DNA from: Solidesulfovibrio sp.
GTDB taxonomy: Bacteria > Desulfobacterota > Desulfovibrionia > Desulfovibrionales > Desulfovibrionaceae
DNA: 36,036 nt
Reading direction: 5' to 3'
NCBI RefSeq assembly: GCF_029978005.1
Contig: NZ_JARKOZ010000134.1
Coordinates: forward strand, 1 to 36,036
Position 1 is the stretch's first letter, and each line of letters opens with the position of its first letter. Of this stretch, positions 30,238 through 36,036 are shown piece by piece. The notes under the pieces were generated by a model. That model saw nothing but the letters and a program-made list of their open reading frames with translations. It ran no database searches and was not told the DNA's origin. The translations under genes and the position numbers were made by a program.

Positions 30238-30900
30238 ATGACGACCAAGGAAGCCCCCACCGGGGCCATATTGCAGCGTGACCAGCAGACCTACGCCATC
30301 GTTCCCCGCACTCCGGTGGGGCTCATCTCCCCCGAGGTTCTCGAAGCCCTCAACATTGTGGTCAAAAAGTACGCCATTCCCATCGTCAAGATCACTTCCG
30401 GCCAGCGCCTGGCCCTGGTCGGGGTCAAAGCCGAGGACGTGGACGCCATCTGGAAGGATCTGGGCACGGACGTGGGCCAGGCGCTCGAGCTTTGCGTGCA
30501 CTTCGTCCAGGCCTGCCCGGGCACGAGCGTGTGCAAGTTCGGCGTCCAGGATTCGCTCGGCCTCGGTCTGGAAATGGAAAAGCTCTTCGTCGGCCGCGAC
30601 CTGCCGGGCAAGTTCAAGCTCTCGGTCTCGGGCTGCCCGTTTTGCTGCTCCGAAGGCTTCGTGCGCGACCTGGGCGTGCTCGGCAAGAAATCCGGCTGGA
30701 CCGTCATCTTCGGCGGCCATCCCGGAGCCAAGCCGCGCATCGGCGACATCGTGGCCGAGGACCTGGCCAAGGAAGAGGTCATCGCCCTGACGGAAAAACT
30801 CCTGGCCTACTACGCGGCCAACGCCAAGAAGCGCGAGCGCGCCGCCCGGTTCGTGGAGCGCGTGGGCATCGACGCCGTCAAGCAGGCCGTGCTGGGCTGA
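30238..30900 (+). CDS. Small assimilatory-type sulfite reductase (siroheme-4Fe-4S)
   Basis: A 220-residue protein with AGGAG seven bases before the ATG, the size of the low-spin assimilatory-type sulfite reductase of D. vulgaris (about 220 residues) and far smaller than DsrAB subunits. Cluster ligands follow the family pattern: Cys93-X5-Cys99 (CPGTSVC) and Cys133-X3-Cys137 (CPFCC), the latter shared with siroheme. An N-terminal ferredoxin-like half (LISPEVLEALN to SGQRLALVGV) precedes the cluster region. It reduces sulfite to sulfide in vitro in its relatives; the physiological role is uncertain. Cys136 inside the second motif is an extra cysteine. It appears monocistronic, ending at a bidirectional terminator. 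Confidence 0.93.
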   Translation: MTTKEAPTGAILQRDQQTYAIVPRTPVGLISPEVLEALNIVVKKYAIPIVKITSGQRLALVGVKAEDVDAIWKDLGTDVGQALELCVHFVQACPGTSVCKFGVQDSLGLGLEMEKLFVGRDLPGKFKLSVSGCPFCCSEGFVRDLGVLGKKSGWTVIFGGHPGAKPRIGDIVAEDLAKEEVIALTEKLLAYYAANAKKRERAARFVERVGIDAVKQAVLG

Positions 30901-30916
30901 GCCCGTTTCGACGCAA

Positions 30917-30957
30917 AAACGCCCCGGCCGCGACAAGCGACCGGGGCGTTTCGTTTT
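30917..30957. terminator. Bidirectional terminator between convergent genes
   Basis: AAACGCCCCGG (30917-30927) and CCGGGGCGTTT (30941-30951) form a perfect 11-bp stem with a 13-base loop. T-rich sequence follows on the plus strand (to 30957) and on the minus strand (complement of 30915-30919). It ends the sulfite reductase and the convergent DUF255 gene. Confidence 0.9.
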
Positions 30958-30967
30958 GTCGGCAGGG

Positions 30968-33061
30968 TCATTTCGCGCCGAGCAGTTCGAGCATGGCCGC
31001 CGGATCGGTGGTCGGCGGCTGGCAGGAGCCGGCCCGGCAGACATGGGCCGCGGCCTTGCCCTCCACGGACAACTGGTAGCGGGAGAACGGAGCCAGGAAA
31101 ACGATCTCCGGATCGTCCCCGTCCGGTCGCAGCAGAACTGCCACCTCCGGCAGGTAACGGTCGAAGAGGGCCCGGGCCAGGGCGTGCGTGTCCGGGCTGT
31201 CGGGGTCGCCGGCGAGGGTCGTTTCCGCCGCCGGGGCAAGCAGTTGCGACAGGCCGCACAGGAAGAAGCTGAAGGCCGACGGCCGCTCGGTCAGGCGTTC
31301 GGCGAAGCGCTCGCCAAGGCCTTGCGCCCGCTCCATGAAGGCCTTCTCGCCAGTGAGGCGATGGAGCGTGGTCAGCACGAAAAAGGCCACGCTGTTGCCC
31401 GAGGGCACGGCCGCGTCGAAATAGGTCTTCTGGCGCAGAAGCAGCTCCTCCCCGTCGTCCGGGGTGAGGAAAAATCCGCCGTCGTCCCCGGCGAAATGGG
31501 CGATCATGGCCCGGGTCGCCTCCACGGCCCGCCGCAGGAAGGACGGGTCGAACACGGTCTGGTAGAGTTCCAGGAGCCCCCAGGCCAGGCAGGCGTAGTC
31601 GTCGAGCATGCCGGGCACGCCCGCGACGTCGCCGCGCAGGCGATGGAGCAACCGCCCGTCGGCAAGGCCCAGCCGGGCCAGGACCGCCTCGGCCGCCGCG
31701 CGCGCCCGACCGGCGAGCTCCTCGTCGTCGAAGGCACGGGCGGCCTTGGCCAGGGCGGCGATCATGAGCCCGTTGCCGTCGGCGAGCACCTTGTCGTCGC
31801 AAAGGGGCCGTACCCGCTTCTTCCGGGCGGCCAGCAGGGCCGGGCGACAGCGTTCGAGGCGCTCGGCCAGCTCCCCGGCGCTCAGGCCATGGCGCGCCGC
31901 CGTTTCCGCCGGGGGCTCGGCCACAAAAGGGATGTTGCTTCCCGTGGCCGCGCCCGTGGCCTCGTCGCGGTAGTTGCCCTGCTCCTCGATGCCGTAGGCG
32001 TCGCAGAAAAGCGCCGCGTCGGCCTCGGGCAGCACGGCCCGGATTTCCGCCGCCGTCCAGACGTAGAACTTCCCTTCCACGCCCTCGCTGTCGGCGTCCT
32101 CGGCGCTGTAGAAAAGCCCCTTGGGGCTGGTCAGGTCGCGGCGGACGTACTCGAAGATCTCCAGGGCCGTGCGCCGAAAGTCCGCCTCGCCCGTGGCCTG
32201 CCAGGCCTCGACATAGGCCATGGCGCAAAGGGCCTGGTCGTAGAGCATCTTCTCGAAGTGCGGCACGAACCAGCGCGCGTCGGTGCTGTAGCGGTGAAAG
32301 CCGAAGCCGACCTGGTCGAACACGCCGCCGCGGCGCATGGCGGCCAGGGTTGCACGCACCATGCGCAGGCACTCGTCGTCGCCGGTCCGGCGGTACTCGC
32401 GCAACAAGAACAGCAGATTGTGAGGCGCGGGGAATTTCGGCGCGCCGCCGAAGCCGCCGTTTGCCGCGTCGAACATGTCAGCCAGTTCCTTGCGCGCGGC
32501 GGCGAGGTCCTTTTCGCCCGGGGTCGCGCCCGGTCCGGCCTCGCCGCCGTCCACACGGTCGCGCACGGCGGAAAGGATCTGGGCGGCGTTGCCGATCACG
32601 GCCTGGCGGTTGCCCTTCCAGGCCATGTGCACGCGTTGCAGCAGCTCCCGCATGCCCGTGCGGCCGAAGCCGGACTCCTTGGGGAAATAGGTGCCGGCGA
32701 AAAAAGGCTGGCCGTCCGGGGTGAGAAAGACCGTGAGCGGCCAGCCGCCGCGACCGGTCAGGGCCTGGCAGAAGGTCATGTAGAGCGTGTCGAGGTCGGG
32801 CCGCTCCTCCCGGTCCACCTTGACGGCCACGACCGTCGCCCGCATGAGCGCCGCGATGTCCTCGTCCTCGAAGCTCTCGCGCTCCATGACGTGGCACCAG
32901 TGGCAGGTGGAATAGCCGATGGAGAGGAAGATGGGCTTGTCCTGGGCCTTGGCCTCGGCGAAGGCCCCCTCGCCCCAGGGAAACCAGTCCACGGGATTGT
33001 AGGCGTGCTGCTGGAGGTAGGGGCTCGGTTCGTGGATCAGACGGTTGGCTTGGCGAGACAT
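30968..33061 (-). CDS. DUF255 thioredoxin-like protein (YyaL/SPATA20 family)
   Basis: A 697-residue protein read from the ATG at 33061, which has GGAGG six bases upstream; an in-frame ATG 44 codons earlier lacks family similarity. The N-terminal thioredoxin-like domain starts with the family hallmark [21 protein letters not shown] and has a CxxC active site, Cys53 and Cys56, in [10 protein letters not shown]. It continues with [13 protein letters not shown] and [16 protein letters not shown]. The remaining 500 residues form an alpha/alpha-barrel-like region resembling N-acylglucosamine epimerase folds, with [20 protein letters not shown] and [11 protein letters not shown]. Its biochemical role is not established. 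Full length, no disruption, no signal peptide. Confidence 0.93.
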   Translation of the reverse strand: MSRQANRLIHEPSPYLQQHAYNPVDWFPWGEGAFAEAKAQDKPIFLSIGYSTCHWCHVMERESFEDEDIAALMRATVVAVKVDREERPDLDTLYMTFCQALTGRGGWPLTVFLTPDGQPFFAGTYFPKESGFGRTGMRELLQRVHMAWKGNRQAVIGNAAQILSAVRDRVDGGEAGPGATPGEKDLAAARKELADMFDAANGGFGGAPKFPAPHNLLFLLREYRRTGDDECLRMVRATLAAMRRGGVFDQVGFGFHRYSTDARWFVPHFEKMLYDQALCAMAYVEAWQATGEADFRRTALEIFEYVRRDLTSPKGLFYSAEDADSEGVEGKFYVWTAAEIRAVLPEADAALFCDAYGIEEQGNYRDEATGAATGSNIPFVAEPPAETAARHGLSAGELAERLERCRPALLAARKKRVRPLCDDKVLADGNGLMIAALAKAARAFDDEELAGRARAAAEAVLARLGLADGRLLHRLRGDVAGVPGMLDDYACLAWGLLELYQTVFDPSFLRRAVEATRAMIAHFAGDDGGFFLTPDDGEELLLRQKTYFDAAVPSGNSVAFFVLTTLHRLTGEKAFMERAQGLGERFAERLTERPSAFSFFLCGLSQLLAPAAETTLAGDPDSPDTHALARALFDRYLPEVAVLLRPDGDDPEIVFLAPFSRYQLSVEGKAAAHVCRAGSCQPPTTDPAAMLELLGAK

Positions 33062-33219
33062 GGCGTCCTCCGTGCTTCCTTGTACCAGGGAAGCCCGGAT
33101 TTGCAACACGTGCGCCGCAAAGGACTCGATGTCCCGGCGGGATGGTCTTGCCCCTTGAACCTTTGCCGGTTCCGGGATATGCGAAAGGATCAAATTGTGA
33201 AATCGGGAGCAATCGATCC

Positions 33220-33597
33220 ATGGCTGGGAAAACGGTGCTTCTGGTCGACGACGAGACGGGGCTGACGGCCGTACTGGCCAAGCGCCTCGCCTCCCGGGGC
33301 CTGACCGTCAAGACGGCGGCCTCCGGCGAGGAAGGGCTCGCCGCCCTGCGCGCGGACGGCGACATCGCCCTGGTCGTGCTCGACATCAACATGCCGGGCA
33401 TGGACGGACTGGAAACGTTGCGCGAACTGAAGGCCCTGCGCCCCGAGGTGGAGGCGCTCATCCTCACCGGATACCCCTCCGTCGAGGCGGCCCTGGAGGG
33501 CATGCGCCTCGGCGCGTACGAGCTTTTGTCCAAGCCCATCGAACTCGATGCGCTCCATGCGCGGGTGATGGAGGCGCTGTCCAAAAACGCCCGCTAG
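33220..33597 (+). CDS. Single-domain response regulator (CheY-like)
   Basis: A 125-residue receiver domain with no output domain. The start at 33220 gives the usual KTVLLVDDE beginning and has GGGAG about 11 bases upstream. The acidic pair is Asp10/Asp11, the phosphoacceptor Asp55 in [12 protein letters not shown], the switch Thr83 in ALILTGYPS and the conserved Lys105 in LLSKPIELD. It could act in a phosphorelay or on the flagellar motor; no kinase gene is adjacent. It is divergent from the DUF255 gene and 140 bases before the next gene on the same strand. Confidence 0.92.
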   Translation: MAGKTVLLVDDETGLTAVLAKRLASRGLTVKTAASGEEGLAALRADGDIALVVLDINMPGMDGLETLRELKALRPEVEALILTGYPSVEAALEGMRLGAYELLSKPIELDALHARVMEALSKNAR

Positions 33598-33659
33598 CGC
33601 CGGGTCCTCGAAGCACGTATGCACGTTGAGGCGTCCGGCGGTCGGCCGGGTCTTCGCCT

Positions 33660-33715
33660 TTGCCCTGGTACGGGCAATATTCAACCCGCGTCGGGCCACG
33701 GCCACGCCGACGCGG
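33660..33715 (+). other. Inverted repeats in the leader of the beta-helix gene
   Basis: TTGCCC-N6-GGGCAA (33660-33677) is a perfect 6-bp inverted repeat with operator-like spacing. It is followed by a strong hairpin, CCGCGTCGG (33686-33694) with CCGACGCGG (33707-33715). The hairpin ends 11 bases before the ribosome site of the gene at 33738 and could affect its translation or mRNA stability. Confidence 0.45.
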
Positions 33716-33737
33716 CCGGTTTCGCGGAGGTCTGGGG

Positions 33738-35183
33738 ATGAGGCAGCTGCAACGCATCCTGGAAAACATCATCTCGCGCACGAACATCAACCTGCGGCGC
33801 AGCGCCATCGACGTGGGCCCCTACGTCCACGGCGCGGTCCCCCAGGAAAACTACGCCCAGTTCTACGCCTTCTACGGCATCACCACCGAGCATCCCCTGT
33901 TCTTCAACTTCCAGTGCTCCTCCCTGGCCGGCTCCTACTTCTTCGGAAAATGCGACGTGCAGCATTCCGTGCTCTACAAATGCGACGTGCGCGGCGACGA
34001 GCTCAAGTCCGTGACCAGCGGCTTCAGCGTGGACAACGTCTGCCTGCGCCTGCACAGCGACGAAGTGATCCGCATCGTGGACAGCTTCCTGCACAAGGCG
34101 CTCATCCACAGCTTCAGCCACGACCCCGAATTTCCCGAGGAATTCCTCATCAAGAACACGGTCGCCCTGTCCTACGCCAACATCCACGGCGCGCCGGTCA
34201 TGGGCTCCTTTCTCGGCCCCTTCTGCACCATCGACCTGTGCACCGTGCAAAACAGCTCCATCGGGGCCTACGCCTACGTCCAGGTCTGCGACCTGGCCCC
34301 GTCCATCGTCGAGCCCGGGCATATCTGGATACGCAACAAGGCCGGCGACGAATTCAGCTACAACTACGACGCCGACGTGCTCGCCAAATACGTGTCCATC
34401 GCCCCGGGCGAACGGGCCAGGGGCGTGTTCATGGACTTCGTGGAAGGCCGCAAGCGCGACTTCGAGCGCGTCTTCGGCTTCCTCTACGCCTCTCGGCCCG
34501 AAACCTACGCCCCGGGCTCGTTCGTGTCGCGCTACGCCGTGGTCAAGGGCGAAACCAGCATCGGCGAGAACGTGCTGGTGGCCCAGCGCGCCTACCTGGA
34601 GAACGCCCGCCTGGGCAAGGGAGCCAACGCCCAGGAAAACAGCTACGTGGTCGATTCCGTGCTCGAAGGCTACGACGTCACCGCCCACGGAGCCAAGATC
34701 ATCGGCAGCCACCTGGGCAAGAACGTGTTCGTGGGCTTCAACTCCTTCCTGCGCGGCGCTCCCGACGCGCCGCTGGCCATCGGCGAAGGCTCGGTGGTCC
34801 TGCCCCACACCATCATCGACCTCGAAGAGCCCGTCACCCTGCCGCCCCTGCACGTGGTCTGGGGACACGTCAGCCGCCAATCCGACCTGGCCACGCAGTC
34901 CGTGTCCATCGAGGACTTCGCCAAGGTGGACGGCCAGGCCACCATCGGGGCCATGACCTTCACCGGCAACGGCGAACGCTTCATCCGGGCCTTCCAGAAC
35001 CGCATCCACCACATCCTGGAAGCCAACGGAGCCTACTACGACGGCGCGACGAACCAGGGGCACGCCCAGAAGACCAAGAACATCACCTACAACCTCATCC
35101 AGCCCTACGTCGAAGGCGGCTTCAAGGGGGTCTACCCCAACATGCGCATTTTCCCCCTGTGCGCCGACGACCTGTCCATGTAG
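33738..35183 (+). CDS. Left-handed beta-helix (hexapeptide-repeat) protein, possible transferase
   Basis: A 481-residue protein starting at 33738 with GGAGGT seven bases upstream. Loose hexapeptide-like repeats run through it, for example VMGSFLGPFCTIDLCTVQNSSIGAYAYV in the middle and GETSIGENVLVAQRAYLENARLG later, ending with IIGSHLGKNVFVGFNSFLRG. This pattern indicates a left-handed parallel beta-helix as in acyltransferases and sugar-nucleotide enzymes. I see no nucleotidyltransferase domain, and the conserved catalytic His of acetyltransferases is not obvious. The helix appears in two blocks, separated by a helical insert (MDFVEGRKRDFERVFGF). It is probably cytoplasmic; the substrate is unknown. 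Confidence 0.75.
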   Translation: MRQLQRILENIISRTNINLRRSAIDVGPYVHGAVPQENYAQFYAFYGITTEHPLFFNFQCSSLAGSYFFGKCDVQHSVLYKCDVRGDELKSVTSGFSVDNVCLRLHSDEVIRIVDSFLHKALIHSFSHDPEFPEEFLIKNTVALSYANIHGAPVMGSFLGPFCTIDLCTVQNSSIGAYAYVQVCDLAPSIVEPGHIWIRNKAGDEFSYNYDADVLAKYVSIAPGERARGVFMDFVEGRKRDFERVFGFLYASRPETYAPGSFVSRYAVVKGETSIGENVLVAQRAYLENARLGKGANAQENSYVVDSVLEGYDVTAHGAKIIGSHLGKNVFVGFNSFLRGAPDAPLAIGEGSVVLPHTIIDLEEPVTLPPLHVVWGHVSRQSDLATQSVSIEDFAKVDGQATIGAMTFTGNGERFIRAFQNRIHHILEANGAYYDGATNQGHAQKTKNITYNLIQPYVEGGFKGVYPNMRIFPLCADDLSM

Positions 35184-35205
35184 ACGCGCCTTCCAACCGC
35201 TCCCG

Positions 35206-35238
35206 AACGCCCTGCCGCCGCGTGCGCCGGGGCGTTTT
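35206..35238 (+). terminator. Intrinsic terminator after the beta-helix gene
   Basis: AACGCCC (35206-35212) pairs with GGGCGTT (35230-35236) around a 17-base GC-rich loop, with four T bases at 35235-35238. The stem is moderate and the T-run short, so termination may be partial. Confidence 0.6.
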
Positions 35239-35282
35239 GCATTCCTTGAGGCTTTTGTTGCCAAACCGCTCCGCCTGTCGCA

Positions 35283-35317
35283 TATACTGGAGGCAGGCTT
35301 GACATTTCCGTCAAGCC
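35283..35317 (+). promoter_or_regulatory. Promoter and TTGAC-N6-GTCAA operator before the DJ-1/PfpI gene
   Basis: GGCTTGAC-N6-GTCAAGCC (35296-35317) is a perfect 8-bp inverted repeat whose core TTGAC-N6-GTCAA is the motif I recall for HcpR, a CRP/FNR-family regulator of nitrosative and redox genes in sulfate reducers. TATACT (35283-35288) is a good -10; TTGCCA (35258-35263) could be a -35 with a long 19-bp spacer. The palindrome would then cover about +1 to +22, a repressing position. Confidence 0.55.
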
Positions 35318-35337
35318 GCAAACCCAGGAGCGACGTC

Positions 35338-35856
35338 ATGAACGCCAAGAAAGCCCTCATCATATCGGCCGACAATTTCGAAGACAGCGAACTGCTCTAC
35401 CCCCTCTACCGCCTGCGCGAGGCCGGCTTCCACGTGGACCTGGCCGCCCCGGCCGCCGGCCCCATCACCGGCAAGCACGGCTACGCCGTCACGGCCAACC
35501 TGGCCGTGGACGCCGTGGAATCGGCCGGCTCCTGCGGCTACAGCCTGCTCGTCCTGCCCGGCGGCAAAGCCCCGGCCATACTGCGTGCCATTCCCAAGGT
35601 CATCGACATCGCCACGGACTTCGCCTCCTCCGGCATCCCCATGGCCGCCATCTGCCACGGGCCGCAAATCCTGGTCACAGCCCGGCTGTTGCGGGGCCGC
35701 CGCGCCACCTGCTACAAGACCGTGGCCGACGAACTCAAGGAAGCCGGCGCGCTCTACGAAGACGCCCCCGTCGTCGTGGACGGCAACCTCGTCACCTCCC
35801 GCATGCCCGACGACCTGCCCGACTTCATGCGTGAAGTCATGAGGAAGGTGGGATAG
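35338..35856 (+). CDS. DJ-1/PfpI family protein
   Basis: A 172-residue protein starting at 35338 with AGGAG eight bases upstream. The nucleophile elbow AAICHGPQ places Cys106 and His107, and NFEDSELLYP places Glu18, the conserved acidic partner; these match the numbering of human DJ-1. Family members include proteases, glyoxalases or deglycases and redox-responsive chaperones, and sequence alone does not choose between them. RLREAGFHVDLAAP and LLVLPGGKAPAILR are typical of the PfpI group. It has no signal peptide. A redox-type operator in front of it would fit a stress role. Confidence 0.93.
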   Translation: MNAKKALIISADNFEDSELLYPLYRLREAGFHVDLAAPAAGPITGKHGYAVTANLAVDAVESAGSCGYSLLVLPGGKAPAILRAIPKVIDIATDFASSGIPMAAICHGPQILVTARLLRGRRATCYKTVADELKEAGALYEDAPVVVDGNLVTSRMPDDLPDFMREVMRKVG

Positions 35857-35909
35857 GGGCGAGAAGGAGAGAGGAAGGACGAGGGAGAAGAGGAAGATGC
35901 CTCCGGCGG

Positions 35910-35934
35910 CCGGGAGGGGGTGACCCCCTCCCGG
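35910..35934. repeat. Strong intergenic palindrome (REP-like)
   Basis: CCGGGAGGGGG (35910-35920) and CCCCCTCCCGG (35924-35934) form a perfect 11-bp stem with a 3-base loop, within a sequence beginning CCTCCGGCGGCCGGG. Similar GC-rich hairpins recur between genes in Desulfovibrio genomes, so this may be a dispersed element; there is only one copy in this window. Past it, to the end at 36036, I see no gene. Confidence 0.5.
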
Positions 35935-36036
35935 ACCCTCCCCGACGGGGCGGGTGGAGAGGCGTGTGGGAACGGTGGACGGCGGGGCGTCGGTCGTTGT
36001 GGTCGCCAGCGGCGAAGCGCCGCATTGAAGAGATTG

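Overview
The window looks like a chromosomal segment of a Desulfovibrio-type sulfate reducer (Desulfovibrionales; an inference from gene content, not a species call). The evidence is high GC content with strong third-position GC, a complete organic-acid (lactate/pyruvate) oxidation operon led by a NifJ-type pyruvate:ferredoxin oxidoreductase, a small assimilatory-type sulfite reductase, a stand-alone bacteriohemerythrin, several chemoreceptor genes and a selenocysteine tRNA.

Layout. 1-3435 (minus): an AP-superfamily phosphohydrolase, then a MarR repressor and an MFS exporter that runs off the left edge; a good sigma70 promoter with a small palindrome precedes marR. 3584-4135 (plus): a decayed receiver-domain remnant, then selC (tRNA-Sec, UCA anticodon) with its own promoter. 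4189-6125 (minus): a bacteriohemerythrin followed 12 bp later by a chemoreceptor gene broken by a one-base frameshift; a 9-bp inverted repeat overlaps the putative hemerythrin -10 region. 6429-11257 (plus): a hybrid sensor kinase and an NtrC-type regulator, overlapping by ATGA. 11258-11844: a long regulatory region with a near-perfect sigma54 promoter and three upstream copies of TCTG-N6-CGGAYA. 11845-26060 (plus): the operon por - FAD lactate dehydrogenase - its Fe-S subunit - ADP-forming acetyl-CoA synthetase - a BioD-like/DRTGG protein - lactate permease - lutC - a lutB/lutA-like fusion, closed by a strong terminator. 26205-36036: a lipoprotein resembling a chemoreceptor sensor bundle, an unrecognised Cys-containing protein, a chemoreceptor with an AT-rich sensor half, a sulfite reductase, a DUF255 thioredoxin-like protein, a CheY-like regulator, a beta-helix protein and a DJ-1/PfpI protein.

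How the genes work together. Lactate enters through the permease. It is oxidised to pyruvate by a GlcD/GlcF-type dehydrogenase and, in parallel, a LutC/LutB-type system. PFOR then makes acetyl-CoA, CO2 and reduced ferredoxin. The last step is unusual: instead of the phosphotransacetylase/acetate kinase pair known from the homologous D. vulgaris operon, this one carries a fused ADP-forming acetyl-CoA synthetase. Beside it sits a protein equivalent to only the N-terminal regulatory half of a long phosphotransacetylase. The upstream kinase/NtrC pair and the sigma54 promoter suggest substrate-responsive control. The swap of the acetate-forming step, with its orphan regulator-like protein, is the most interesting system in the window.
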